A stretch of 64,000 nt of DNA from Pseudomonas syringae (GTDB lineage: Bacteria; Pseudomonadota; Gammaproteobacteria; Pseudomonadales; Pseudomonadaceae): NCBI RefSeq assembly GCF_021606685.1, contig NZ_WKCB01000004.1, positions 105,536-169,535 on the forward strand. The letters run 5' to 3'. Below, piece by piece: positions 1 through 11,000 of this stretch. The translations under genes were made by a program, and so were the position numbers. Numbering within the stretch: position 1 is the stretch's first letter; each line of letters starts with the position of its first letter. The notes under the pieces are model-generated. The model was not told the origin of the DNA. It saw only the letters and a list, made by a program, of their open reading frames with translations, and made no database searches.

Positions 1-789
<789 letters not shown>

Positions 790-798
790 GGCCGTGCC

Positions 799-1101
<303 letters not shown>

Positions 1102-1148
1102 GGTTCAAGGTCCTTCAAAGAACATTCATAAAAACACTGTGGATCCCT

Positions 1149-1236
1149 GTGGGAGGAGGCTTGCTCCCGATAGCGGAGTGTCAGGCAATGCATCTGTCAC
1201 TGACCCACCGCTATCGGGAGCAAGCCCCCTCCCACA
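1149..1236. repeat. REP doublet (REPIN-like) between ureD and ureA
   Basis: Two inverted palindromic units, TGTGGGAGGAGGCTTGCTCC and its near reverse complement ending GCCCCCTCCCACA, enclose a variable core of about 40 bases containing GTGTCAGGCAATG. The same layout recurs in most gaps of this window. It lies inside the ureD-ureA transcript and could fold as a long hairpin in the mRNA. Confidence 0.93.
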
Positions 1237-1246
1237 TTTTTGATCT

Positions 1247-2086
1247 TCATGTGCTCCAGATTCTCGGTGAAACGGCTTCACGGCCCAATACTGCCGGGCG
1301 CAGCAGCCGCCATAAATCAATCAACCATCCCCGCGCCAGCAGGGCTTCGCTGGCCAGGCAGCGCGCCACCAGCAAGCCGGGCAGTTGGGTCAGGTCACCG
1401 CGCACGGCGTGGGGCAGGGCGCGGCAGGTGTCGAGTAATTCGGGGTCGATATCGCCGGTCAGCAGCAGGGTGGCAAACACCGGTTGCCCGTCCAGGCCGA
1501 TGGGGGAGTCGAGCAGGCCGTCGTCGCCCACAATGCGCTGGCGCTCATGCCAGAGCAACTGGCCGTCGCGGCGGATATCCAGGTGTGATTGAAAGTGGCC
1601 GAGGTCAAAGCGCTCGCCACTCGCCGGGCGGCCGAGGGCGACCACGTCCCAGTAGAACAGGCGCGCATCGCCTTGCAGGTCGATGCGTGTGCTGAGTTCG
1701 GCCTGGGCGGCGCTGAACACTATGGTTTCCTGGGGTAGCCATTCCAGCGTGGCGCCGGCTTGTACGCTCAATTCGAGTGTTTGATAGGCCGGGCCGCCGG
1801 CGCGGTACCACTTGGCTGCACCGGGGCTGGTCAGTTGCGCCCAGGCTCCCTCGCCGACGTGCGCGCGGATATCCAGGCGGTCGCCACCGGCAATCCCGCC
1901 GGGTGGGTGCACGATGATGTGCTGGCACACCTCGGGGCCTTCGGCGTACAGGTGCTTTTGCACGCGCAGCGGGCCGAGGTGGCGGCGCATCACCGGGCGC
2001 GTGGTAGCGCCGAAACGCGCGTAGCCGAGTTCCAGCTCGGCGTGCCAGCTAGGGGTGAACAGGGCAGGAGGTACGGGCAGGTTCAT
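1247..2086 (-). CDS. ureD: urease accessory protein UreD
   Basis: A 279-residue protein of normal UreD/UreH length. Family segments visible are [31 protein letters not shown] and [20 protein letters not shown], with a C-terminal [23 protein letters not shown]. UreD acts with UreF and UreG as the chaperone complex that carbamylates the active-site lysine and delivers nickel to apo-urease. The ATG at 2086 is 30 bases after the urtE stop, so it is probably co-transcribed with the urea transporter. The REP doublet at 1149-1236 separates it from ureA. Confidence 0.95.
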   Translation of the reverse strand: MNLPVPPALFTPSWHAELELGYARFGATTRPVMRRHLGPLRVQKHLYAEGPEVCQHIIVHPPGGIAGGDRLDIRAHVGEGAWAQLTSPGAAKWYRAGGPAYQTLELSVQAGATLEWLPQETIVFSAAQAELSTRIDLQGDARLFYWDVVALGRPASGERFDLGHFQSHLDIRRDGQLLWHERQRIVGDDGLLDSPIGLDGQPVFATLLLTGDIDPELLDTCRALPHAVRGDLTQLPGLLVARCLASEALLARGWLIDLWRLLRPAVLGREAVSPRIWST

Positions 2087-2116
2087 GTTTTAGGCTTATC
2101 GTTAGGACGCTACAGA

Positions 2117-2815
2117 TTAGATGGTAACCAGCCCGCGTACACCTTCGCTTTCCATATTTTCACCACGGCCTTGCTGGACAATCTCACCGCGAGACATCAC
2201 CAGGTATTGGTCGGCCAGTTCGGCGGCAAAGTCGTAGAACTGCTCCACCAGCAGGATCGCCATATCGCCGCGTGCCGCGAGTTTCTTGATCACCGCGCCG
2301 ATCTCCTTGATCACCGACGGCTGGATGCCCTCGGTGGGCTCATCGAGAATCAACAGGCGCGGGCGGCTGGCCAGGGCGCGGCCAATCGCCAATTGCTGCT
2401 GTTGGCCGCCGGACAAGTCGCCGCCGCGTCGATGCTTCATCTGTAGCAACACCGGAAACAGCTCGTAGATAAACGCCGGCACTTCCTTGGCCTCGGAGCC
2501 CGGGAAGCGCGAGAGCCCCATCAGCAGGTTTTCTTCCACCGTCAGCCGGCCGAAAATCTCCCGGCCCTGGGGCACATAGGCAATGCCTGCGTGCACACGC
2601 TGGTGCGGCTTGTAACCGGTGATGGCCTTGCCTTCCCAGTTCACCGCGCCTTCTTTGGACGGTAGCAAGCCCATCAGGCATTTGAGCAGGGTGGTCTTGC
2701 CCACGCCGTTACGGCCAAGCAGGCAGGTGACTTCGCCGATCTTCACGTCAAACGAAAGACCGCGCAGGATGTGGCTACCGCCGTAGTACTGGTGCAGCTT
2801 GTCGACTTGCAGCAT
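2117..2815 (-). CDS. urtE: urea ABC transporter, ATP-binding subunit UrtE
   Basis: A 232-residue LivF-type ATPase. Walker A is GRNGVGKTT, the signature is LSGGQQQQLAIGRAL and Walker B is [15 protein letters not shown], followed by the switch histidine region. It begins MLQVDKLHQYYGGSHILRGL. The ATG at 2815 is chosen over an upstream in-frame TTG because GGAGG lies 9 bases before it. UrtE and UrtD energise the UrtB/UrtC channel for high-affinity urea import. It is the last urt gene before ureD. Confidence 0.96.
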   Translation of the reverse strand: MLQVDKLHQYYGGSHILRGLSFDVKIGEVTCLLGRNGVGKTTLLKCLMGLLPSKEGAVNWEGKAITGYKPHQRVHAGIAYVPQGREIFGRLTVEENLLMGLSRFPGSEAKEVPAFIYELFPVLLQMKHRRGGDLSGGQQQQLAIGRALASRPRLLILDEPTEGIQPSVIKEIGAVIKKLAARGDMAILLVEQFYDFAAELADQYLVMSRGEIVQQGRGENMESEGVRGLVTI

Positions 2816-2855
2816 TCTCAAAACCTCCTCGATTCCCCTGAAGGAACGGGTTCAA

Positions 2856-2884
2856 ATGTGGAAACTGGCTTGCCTGCTCCCACA
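2856..2884. repeat. degenerate single REP unit between urtD and urtE
   Basis: The short imperfect palindrome TGTGGAAACTGGCTTGCCTG followed by CTCCCACA resembles one arm of the REP families seen elsewhere in the window, but it stands alone and is diverged. It lies in the 89-base urtD-urtE gap. Confidence 0.5.
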
Positions 2885-2904
2885 TAAAGCGGTCCGCATC
2901 AGTT

Positions 2905-3738
2905 TCAGCGACCGAGGTAAACCTCGATCACCCGCTCGTTTTCCTGCACCTGTTCCAGCGACCCTTCGGCCAGCACGCTGCCTTGGTGCAGCACGGTCAC
3001 GTGGTCGGCAATCGAGCCGACAAACCCCATGTCGTGTTCCACCACCATCAGCGAATGCTTGCCCGCCAGGCGCTTGAACAGCTCGGCGGTGAACTCGGTT
3101 TCGGCGTCGGTCATGCCCGCCACCGGTTCGTCCAGCAGCAACAGTTGCGGGTCTTGCATCAGCAGCATGCCGATTTCCAGGAACTGCTTCTGGCCGTGGG
3201 ACAGTAACCCCGCCGGGCGCTGTACCGAGGCGCTCAGGCGGATGGTCTCGAGCACTTCGTCGATACGGTCTTTCTGCTCGCCGCTCAGGCGTGCGCGCAG
3301 GCTGGCCCACACCGACTTGTCGGTCTTCTGTGCCAGCTCCAGGTTCTCGAACACGCTGAGGGCTTCGAACACCGTTGGCTTTTGGAACTTGCGCCCGATG
3401 CCGGCCTGGGCGATCTGTACTTCGCTCATGCTGGTCAAATCCAGGGTTTCGCCAAACCAGGCCTTGCCGTGGCTGGGCCGGGTCTTGCCGGTGATCACGT
3501 CCATCAGCGTGGTCTTGCCCGCGCCGTTGGGGCCGATGATGCAGCGCAATTCGCCGACGCCGATGTACAGGTTCAAGTCGTTGAGCGCCTTGAAACCATC
3601 GAAGCTCACGCTGATGTCTTCCAGGGTCAGGATGGTGCCGTGGCGGGTGTTCAGGCCAGTGCCGGCGGCCTGGCCAATGCCGATGGCATCACGGCCGCTG
3701 CCTGCGTCAAGAATAGGTTCGAGCATGACGTTCCTCAT
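2905..3738 (-). CDS. urtD: urea ABC transporter, ATP-binding subunit UrtD
   Basis: A 277-residue LivG-type ATPase. It has Walker A GPNGAGKTTLMD, signature LSHGQKQFLEIGMLL, Walker B LLLLDEPVAGM and H-switch VVEHDMGFV. The ATG at 3738 overlaps the urtC stop in an ATGA arrangement, which favours this start over longer in-frame extensions; a second ATG (MLEP) lies four codons in. The first 35 residues (DAGSGRDAIGIGQAAGTGLN) form a poorly conserved leader before the ABC domain. It pairs with UrtE on the cytoplasmic face of the urea importer. Confidence 0.96.
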   Translation of the reverse strand: MRNVMLEPILDAGSGRDAIGIGQAAGTGLNTRHGTILTLEDISVSFDGFKALNDLNLYIGVGELRCIIGPNGAGKTTLMDVITGKTRPSHGKAWFGETLDLTSMSEVQIAQAGIGRKFQKPTVFEALSVFENLELAQKTDKSVWASLRARLSGEQKDRIDEVLETIRLSASVQRPAGLLSHGQKQFLEIGMLLMQDPQLLLLDEPVAGMTDAETEFTAELFKRLAGKHSLMVVEHDMGFVGSIADHVTVLHQGSVLAEGSLEQVQENERVIEVYLGR

Positions 3739-4802
3739 TTCTTCAACAGGCCGATAACGCCCTTGGGCAGGTACAGGGTGACGATGATGAACAGCGCCCC
3801 GAGGAAGAACAGCCAGTATTCCGGAAAGGCCACGGTGAACCAGCTCTTCATGCCATTCACCACACCGGCGCCGAGCAACGGGCCGATCAAGGTGCCACGC
3901 CCGCCCAGGGCCACCCACACGGCGGCTTCAATCGAGTTGGTCGGCGACATTTCGCTGGGGTTGATGATGCCCACCTGCGGTACATACAAGGCCCCGGCCA
4001 AGCCGCACAGCACGGCGCTCAACACCCACACGAACAGCTTGAAGCCACGCGGGTCGTAGCCGCAGAACATCAGGCGGTTTTCGGCGTCACGCAGGGCGGT
4101 CAGCACCCGGCCGAACTTGCTTTGCGCCAGGCGCCAGCCGATGTACAGGCTCGCCACCAGCAAGGCGACGGTGGCGATGAACAGCACCGCCCGCGTGCCC
4201 GGTTCGGTAATGCCAAAGCCCAGGATGCTGCGAAAATTGGTGAAGCCGTTGTTGCCGCCAAACCCGGTCTCATTGCGAAAAAACAACAGCATCCCGGCGA
4301 AGGTCAGCGCCTGGGTCATGATCGAGAAATACACGCCCTTGATCCGCGAGCGGAAGGCGAAGAACCCGAACACCAGCGCCAGCACGCCAGGCGCCAGTAC
4401 CACCAGGCACAGGGCCCAGAGGAAGTGCTCGGTGCCGACCCAGTACCAGGGCAATTCGGTCCACGACAAAAAGGTCATGAACGCCGGCAGCTCATCGCCC
4501 GACGCCTGGCGCATCAGGTACATGCCCATCGCGTAGCCGCCGAGCGCAAAGAACAGGCCGTGGCCGAGCGACAGCATCCCCGCGTAGCCCCACACCAGGT
4601 CCAGCGCGAGGGCGACGATGGCGTAGCAGAGGATCTTGCCCACCAGCGTCAGGGTGTAGGCCGACACGTGCAGCGGGTTTTGCGGCGACAGCAGGGAGCA
4701 TAACGGCAGTGCCAGCAGCAGGATCAGGATCACCGCGCCCACTGCAATCGTCACCTTGGGGCCGGCTTTCTGCGCGGCCGTAAGCATCAATGGCTGGTTC
4801 AT
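3735..4802 (-). CDS. urtC: urea ABC transporter, permease UrtC
   Basis: A 355-residue LivM-family inner-membrane permease. After the N-terminal MNQPLMLTAAQKAGP it is strongly hydrophobic, with about 8-10 membrane spans and the family motifs VWGYAGMLSLGHGLFFALGG and VWVALGGRGTLIGPLLGAG. It forms the urea channel with UrtB. Its start overlaps the urtB stop by one base, and its stop overlaps the urtD start. Confidence 0.96.
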   Translation of the reverse strand: MNQPLMLTAAQKAGPKVTIAVGAVILILLLALPLCSLLSPQNPLHVSAYTLTLVGKILCYAIVALALDLVWGYAGMLSLGHGLFFALGGYAMGMYLMRQASGDELPAFMTFLSWTELPWYWVGTEHFLWALCLVVLAPGVLALVFGFFAFRSRIKGVYFSIMTQALTFAGMLLFFRNETGFGGNNGFTNFRSILGFGITEPGTRAVLFIATVALLVASLYIGWRLAQSKFGRVLTALRDAENRLMFCGYDPRGFKLFVWVLSAVLCGLAGALYVPQVGIINPSEMSPTNSIEAAVWVALGGRGTLIGPLLGAGVVNGMKSWFTVAFPEYWLFFLGALFIIVTLYLPKGVIGLLKK

Positions 4803-6304
4803 CAGTCGATCACCCGTCCTTTCAGTGCGAAGAGTCCTTGCGGGCGTTTCTGGATAAACAGAATGATCAGCGCGAGGATCAGGATCTTGCCGAGCACGGC
4901 GCCGATCTGCGGTTCAAGAATCTTGTTGGCGATGCCCAAGCCAAAGGCAGCCATTACGCTACCGGCCAGTTGACCGACGCCGCCGAGCACCACCACCAGG
5001 AACGAGTCGATGATGTAGCTCTGGCCGAGGTCCGGGCCGACGTTGCCGATCTGGCTCAGGGCCACGCCACCCAAGCCTGCGATGCCGGAACCCAGGCCGA
5101 ACGCGAGCATGTCCACGCGCCCGGTGGGCACGCCGCAGCAGGCCGCCATGTTGCGGTTCTGGGTCACGGCGCGCACGTTGAGGCCCAGGCGGGTCTTGTT
5201 CAGCAGCAGCCAGGTCAGCACCACCACAAACAGCGCAAAGGCGATGATCACGATGCGGTTGTACGGCAGCACAAGGTTAGGCAGCACTTGAATACCGCCA
5301 GACAGCCATTCGGGGTTGGACACCTCGACGTTCTGCGCACCGAACAGCAGGCGCACCAGCTGGATCAGCATCAGGCTGATGCCCCAGGTGGCCAGCAGGG
5401 TTTCCAGCGGGCGCCCGTACAGGTGACGAATCACCGTGCGCTCCAGTGCCATGCCGATGGCGGCGGTGACAAAAAACGCCACCGGCAGCGCAATCAACGG
5501 GTAGAACTCGATGGCCGCCGGCACGTAGCGCTGCATCAGCAGCTGCACCACGTAGGTGGAGTAGGCACCGAGCATCAGCATCTCGCCGTGGGCCATGTTG
5601 ATCACGCCGAGCAGGCCGAAAGTGATCGCCAGGCCCAGGGCCGCCAGCAGCAGGATCGAGCCCAAGGACATGCCGCTGAAGGCCTGGCCGAGGATCTCGC
5701 CGACCATCAGTTTGCGTTTGACCTGGGCCAGGCTGGTTTCAGCGGCGGTGTGCACGGCGGCATCGGTTTCGACGCCAGGGGCGAGCAGCGCTTCAAGGCG
5801 CGTGCGCGCCAGTGGGTCGCCGGTGCTGCCGAGCAAGCGTACAGCGGCCAGGCGCACCAGCGGGTCGGTGTCGACCAGTTGCAGGTTGGCCAGGGCCAGG
5901 CTGAGGGCGGTGTGCACGTCCTCGTTGGTTTCGGCGGCGACCTGCTGGTCAAGGAATTTGAGTTGCGCAGGTTGTGCGCTTTTTTGCAGGGTCTGCGCGG
6001 CCGCCAAGCGGACCTTGGGGTCGGCGGCGAGCAGTTGCTGGCTGGCCTGCACGTTGTCGATCAGGCCGCGCAGGCGGTTGTTCAGGCGCACGGTTTTGGT
6101 TTCACCGTTGACCGTGAGTTGGCCTTGTTGCAGGGCGTCCATCAGCTCGATGCGCGCCGGGTCGGGCTGGGCGGCCCAGTCCTGCAGGAGCTTGGCTTGT
6201 TGTGTCGGGTTGGCTTTGATGAAGTCTTCGGCGTCGCTGGCGTGTGCGGCCAACGGCAGCAACAGCAGCAAGGCCAGGAAATAGCGGTAGAGGGCAGTGG
6301 GCAT
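4802..6304 (-). CDS. urtB: urea ABC transporter, permease UrtB
   Basis: A 500-residue protein with a signal-like N-terminus (MPTALYRYFLALLLLLPLAAHA). A periplasmic region of about 180 residues follows, with HEAT-like helical pairs (DPKVRLAAAQTL, DPLVRLAAVRLLG). The LivH-type permease comes after it, with ALGLAITFGLLGVINMAHGE. The N-terminal extension is usual in UrtB. The ATG at 6304 is preferred to a TTG two codons upstream because AGGA is well placed. urtB is separated from urtA by 141 bases that hold a REP doublet, which may lower expression of the membrane genes relative to urtA (inference). Confidence 0.96.
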   Translation of the reverse strand: MPTALYRYFLALLLLLPLAAHASDAEDFIKANPTQQAKLLQDWAAQPDPARIELMDALQQGQLTVNGETKTVRLNNRLRGLIDNVQASQQLLAADPKVRLAAAQTLQKSAQPAQLKFLDQQVAAETNEDVHTALSLALANLQLVDTDPLVRLAAVRLLGSTGDPLARTRLEALLAPGVETDAAVHTAAETSLAQVKRKLMVGEILGQAFSGMSLGSILLLAALGLAITFGLLGVINMAHGEMLMLGAYSTYVVQLLMQRYVPAAIEFYPLIALPVAFFVTAAIGMALERTVIRHLYGRPLETLLATWGISLMLIQLVRLLFGAQNVEVSNPEWLSGGIQVLPNLVLPYNRIVIIAFALFVVVLTWLLLNKTRLGLNVRAVTQNRNMAACCGVPTGRVDMLAFGLGSGIAGLGGVALSQIGNVGPDLGQSYIIDSFLVVVLGGVGQLAGSVMAAFGLGIANKILEPQIGAVLGKILILALIILFIQKRPQGLFALKGRVID

Positions 6305-6335
6305 AAACAAATGTCCTGATCATGCACGGTCAAAG

Positions 6336-6425
6336 TGTGGGAGGGGGCTTGCTCCCGATAGCGGTGCATCCGTCAGCACATGCAATGCCTGACACCCAGC
6401 CATCGGGAGCAAGCCCCCTCCCACA
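6336..6425. repeat. REP doublet between urtA and urtB
   Basis: Two inverted copies of the TGTGGGAGGGGGCTTGCTCC unit with a variable core lie within the urt operon, directly after the urtA stop. This is a common position for mRNA-stabilising hairpins after genes for abundant binding proteins. Confidence 0.93.
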
Positions 6426-6445
6426 TTTTTGATCTGTGGTGGGGC

Positions 6446-7711
6446 TTAGTTGCTCTTCACCGCATAGTCCGGCTTCTTGTCATTGCCAGGAATGTAGGGG
6501 CTCCACGGCTGTGCACGGATCGGCTCGCTGGTCTGCCAGACCACGGAGAACTGCCCGTCGGCCTGGATCTCGCCGATCATCACCGGCTTGTGCAGGTGGT
6601 GGTTGGTCTTGTCCATGGTCAGGGTAAAGCCCGACGGCGCGGCGAAGGTCTGGCCGCCCAGCGCTTCACGCACTTTGTCGACGTCGGTGGACTTGGCTTT
6701 TTCCGCCGCCTGCGCCCACATATGGATACCCACGTAGGTGGCTTCCATCGGGTCGTTGGTCACGGCTTTGTCCGCGCCCGGCAGGTTGTGTTTCTTGGCG
6801 TAGGCTTTCCAGTCGGCGACGAACTTCTGGTTCACCGGGTTCTCCACTGATTGGAAGTAGTTCCAGGCCGCGAGGTTGCCCACCAGCGGCTTGGTGTCGA
6901 TGCCGCGCAGTTCTTCTTCGCCCACGGAGAAGGCCACCACCGGTACGTCGGTGGCTTTCAGGCCCTGGTTGGCCAGCTCTTTGTAGAACGGCACGTTGGA
7001 GTCGCCATTCACGGTGGAGATCACAGCGGTTTTGCCGCCAGCGGAGAACTTCTTGATGTTGGCGACGATGGTCTGATAATCGGCGTGGCCGAACGGGGTG
7101 TAGACCTCTTCGATATCTTTATCTGCTACGCCTTTGGAATGCAGGAACGAGCGCAGGATCTTGTTGGTGGTGCGCGGGTACACGTAGTCGGTGCCCAGCA
7201 GGAAGAAGCGCTTGGCGCTGCCGCCTTCTTCGCTCATCAGGTATTCCACCGCCGGGATCGCCTGCTGGTTCGGCGCCGCCCCGGTATAGAACACGTTCGG
7301 CGACATTTCTTCACCTTCGTATTGCACCGGGTAGAACAGCAGGCCGTTGAGTTCTTCGAACACCGGCAACACCGATTTACGCGACACCGAAGTCCAGCAG
7401 CCGAATACCACAGCGACCTTGTCCTGGGTCAGCAACTGCCGGCCCTTTTCAGCGAACAGCGGCCAGTTCGACGCGGGGTCGACCACCACCGGTTCGAGCA
7501 TCTTGCCGTTTACACCACCCTTGGCGTTGATCTCGTCGATGGTCATCAGCGCCATGTCTTTCAGCGACGTTTCGGAGATGGCCATGGTGCCGGACAGCGA
7601 ATGCAGGATGCCGACCTTGATGGTCTCGGCGGCCTGTACGGTCCAGGTCAGGCCCATGGCGGCAATGGATGCCGAGAGAGTGAAAGCCTTGATCAAGCTG
7701 CGACGCTTCAT
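6446..7711 (-). CDS. urtA: urea ABC transporter, periplasmic urea-binding protein UrtA
   Basis: A 421-residue type-I periplasmic binding protein. It has a cleavable signal (MKRRSLIKAFTLSASIAAMG ... VQAAET), then IKVGILHSLSGTMAISETSL, VAVFGCWTSVSRKSVLPVFE and LFYPVQYEGEEMSPNVFYTG, which are diagnostic of UrtA. The ATG at 7711 follows a GGAG site; a longer in-frame reading to 7762 lacks support and would bury the signal peptide. It binds urea and delivers it to UrtBC. Transcription probably starts from the sigma-54 type promoter at 7763-7778. Confidence 0.97.
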   Translation of the reverse strand: MKRRSLIKAFTLSASIAAMGLTWTVQAAETIKVGILHSLSGTMAISETSLKDMALMTIDEINAKGGVNGKMLEPVVVDPASNWPLFAEKGRQLLTQDKVAVVFGCWTSVSRKSVLPVFEELNGLLFYPVQYEGEEMSPNVFYTGAAPNQQAIPAVEYLMSEEGGSAKRFFLLGTDYVYPRTTNKILRSFLHSKGVADKDIEEVYTPFGHADYQTIVANIKKFSAGGKTAVISTVNGDSNVPFYKELANQGLKATDVPVVAFSVGEEELRGIDTKPLVGNLAAWNYFQSVENPVNQKFVADWKAYAKKHNLPGADKAVTNDPMEATYVGIHMWAQAAEKAKSTDVDKVREALGGQTFAAPSGFTLTMDKTNHHLHKPVMIGEIQADGQFSVVWQTSEPIRAQPWSPYIPGNDKKPDYAVKSN

Positions 7712-7762
7712 GGTGCGATCTCCAGAACTCAATGTTGTTGTAAGGGCTGATGCTGGAGACAT

Positions 7763-7778
7763 TGCAAGGGGTGTGCCT
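7763..7778 (-). promoter_or_regulatory. sigma-54 (RpoN) promoter for the urt operon
   Basis: Read on the minus strand, AGGCACACCCCTTGCA matches the -24/-12 consensus TGGCAC-N5-TTGCA with the invariant GG and GC at the correct 10-base spacing. It ends 52 bases before the urtA ATG. Nitrogen control through RpoN and NtrC is known for urea uptake genes in Pseudomonas. The 306-base divergent gap also holds a GGTGCGCACC palindrome (7828-7837) in the range expected for an activator site. Nothing else was identified in the gap. Confidence 0.75.
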
Positions 7779-8017
7779 AGTCGGTCAGCGGCATGTTCCT
7801 GCCGCTTTTGATCCGTACGCAGCGTGGGGTGCGCACCATAAGCAGGCGTGTCGGCAGAGTGGTGCGCGCGGCTGCGCCAGAACGGGGCAGGGCTCTTGCC
7901 AAGGCGATTAACTATCTAACGCCCGCCTGCGGCCAAACCCTTGAAAGTGATGCCTGCCTGATGCGCCTCGAGATGGAGAGGCGCGCCAGTGTCTTCACTT
8001 CATTCAAAGGCAGGAAC

Positions 8018-11000
8018 ATGGACAGTACGGACATTCAACATGACCAGGCTGCAGGGCGCCTACCGCCCCTGGGCCCGGAATTCATCACCGGTAACGATGC
8101 GGCCTTTTGGCTGCACATGCAGGTCAGCGACAGGCGCGATCGGGTATACGGCGCAGTGATTCTCAAGCGTGCCGATGGCAGGTATCTGCCGACGGTACCG
8201 ACGGCGGGTACCGCCGGCGGGTTCCACTTTGGTTCGATCCTGAAAGAGGATGCCAACTTCGATTTACTCGCGCCTGAAGGTTACAGCGTCTATGCGCTGT
8301 TCACTTCGCGGGCGGGGCAGTCCAAAGCGCGGACCGCGGAGGTGGCCCATTGGAGCGCTGCACAGCGGCGTCTCGAACTGAGCTTTTTTTCAATGAAAGG
8401 TCTGGCGTACGTGATTGAGCGGCGCGACTTCTGCCCGATTTATTATTTGTCGGGGCGGCATGGCTCGCTGATCAAATATGAAAGCAGCGGTTCGCAGGAG
8501 GAAAAACATTTCCTGCACAAACTGAACAGCAGCCGGGAATCGGACGAATTTGAAGACTTTATTTTCCTGATCAATGTCACCGCAAGAGTGGGTGTGCTGC
8601 GTGTGGTGACGCCGAACAAGGAGCTGGGCGGCAAAGCCGGGCAGATCGTTGAACCCTGGACCCTCAACCAGCCCGTTTCAGAGCTTGCCCAGTCCCGGCA
8701 GGCAGAGCCCAGTACCCAGGTCTTCAGGCGTTGGCAGGACGCAATCCGCTCAGCATTGCCGCCCCTGGATGCGCCGACCCAGGCCAGCCATTTTGGCTAT
8801 CTGCTCAAGGATGATGTGGGCGAGTTCGTGGCGATGTTGCCGGATGCCGCGTTGAAGTCCATTTTTGATAGAGCCCCGCCAAGCATGCGACTGCCCAAGG
8901 GCCGACCGAAGTTGTCCAGTGGCTTTTATCTGCAGGGCATTTACGTCTCGTTGGCCAAGCAGGACATTCCACCGGTGGTCGGCGAGTCCTGGTTGGCCCA
9001 GAGTTTCTTTACCGCAGCTAGCCTGGCGACGGCGGTCGCCCTGGCCGCCACTGACGAGCCGGACCTTGAGTTCTACCTGCGCGCTGACGATGGCGCGTTG
9101 TTGATGTACCGCTGTACCGGCTCTGCAGCACAGGCTCAGCTGTTCGCCAACCGTGGCGCGGACATTGACCGGCGCCTCAAGGACGGCACTTTGAGCCCTT
9201 CGGCGTTTGTCCGGCAAGTGGCGGCGGTGGGGACGCTGACGGTGATGGAAACCGGCAGGGTCTGGGACGTGCCCGGCGTGGTGGGGCCGCAATGGCGGGC
9301 CTTCGAACATATCCATCAGACGCTGAGCCCGGCATTTGTCACGACCGACGATGCGGCGCGCCACCTGCATTACTTGGCCGGCCGGCTACGCGGTACGTTT
9401 CAACAGGCGTTTATCTTGCGACGTCACGATGGCCGGTTTGTGGCTGCAAAACTGCAGGGCGGTGATGAGTGGCGGGCCACGTGGGGGCCGTCATCGCCCA
9501 CCGGCGACTACCTGACCCGTGTCGAACTGGAAGGTTACCGCGTGGTTGGCCAGTTCAATCGGCCTGAGCCCGATCAGGCCGAGTTGGTTGCCAACTTTCC
9601 CCAATTCACGCCCAGGCAATTGGCGTTGCTGGTCAGCATGCCCGGAGTGAACTCAGTCGCCCTCACGATTCACTATTCGCAGATGATCAAGACGCTATAC
9701 ACCAGTGGCCCCAACGGCACCCTGATCAAGTACGGGCTCAGCGTCTCCCGCGCGGAGCTTGAGTTCGGCGAGTATTTGTCGAACGCGCTGCGTAGCGGTG
9801 AGATGGTGCCACGGGTACAAGGGTATGACGGCACTCCCGAGGGGCTGATCAAAGAGCTGGTGAAACTCGGTGAGTTGACGGTGCTGCTGGCCGATGACAC
9901 CTGGTACCGCGTCCAGGGGCGGGTTCCGACTAACTGGGCGCCGGAGTCGCCCTTCACCCCGGCAGCGCCCTTAGATGCGCCGCTGAGCTGGGTCTTCACG
10001 GACCTGGCCACCGCCGCCGAATATGCCCATGGCCGTCTGCAGGCGACGCCGGGTGGGCGGCGCGTCGGCTGTATCCTTCAGTTCGGCAGCGAGGCGCAAT
10101 ACGTGGTCAGCGAGCCTTCCACGCCGATACCGGGCAGCAAGTCCCTGTTCGCGTTGTCTCACATCTTAGGCAACGACGGGCCGCCGCAAGGCTTCGCCCT
10201 GCGCGCTTGGTACTGCCGCAGCGAACCGGCTGCCGATGGCATCGCCAGCGAGCCCTGGCTCTATGAGTCCTTTATGGCCACTGCCGACTTTGCCCAGGCC
10301 ATTGCCTCCTTGCGTGCCGCCCCGCAAAGCAACGTGGCGCTCTACGTGAGTACGGCAGACGGCGCGCAACTCGCGTATGACGCGTCAGGCTCAGCCGAGG
10401 AAGCCGGGCTCTACAGCGTGCTGCCCGACGGCAGCGTAGGCGATAATGGGCTGGCGGATGAGCTGCAGGCCGGCACACTGGCGCCCCATGACCTGATCCT
10501 CAAGATCGCCGACGCCGGTGCACTGTCGGTATTACAGGTGGGCACGCTGTGGGATGTGCCTGGGCTGGTCAGCGCCACCTGGCACGGGTACGCCCTGGCG
10601 GTCCGACCGCAACTGAGCCCGGGGTTTCTGCACGAGGAAGACGCTGCGCGCTATGCTCACGTACAGATCGGCAGCCAGCGCGAGCGTGAGTACTGCGGCT
10701 ATATCCTGCAACGCCCGGACGGCCTGTTCGTGGCGACCGAGCCGTTGTACGCCAGTGATGCCGGGCGGTTTGCCTTGGGGTTTGTCTACCCCCAGGACAG
10801 CAAGGGGCGCTCGCTGCTGCCGTCTCGGCACGTGTGGAAGGCGGTGTATGGCTCCAGCCGTGGTGTGTCCTTGATGGAACCCAAGCTACTGTTGCGCCCA
10901 GGCTGGACACGGGACGACGCCTACCTGGCAGCGCAAATATTCAGTGCTGATGATATCTACACGTTGATCCGCAATCGCCAGCAGGTTGCGGTCGCGTATC

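Noticed and set aside
7828..7879. NtrC binding sites upstream of urtA
   Set aside because: The GGTGC/GCACC palindromes are in the right place but do not match the usual NtrC arrangement closely enough to call as features.
7793..8017. 75-codon N-terminal extension of the giant repeat protein
   Set aside because: Arg/Ala-rich, no start signal, and a good ribosome site precedes the ATG at 8018.
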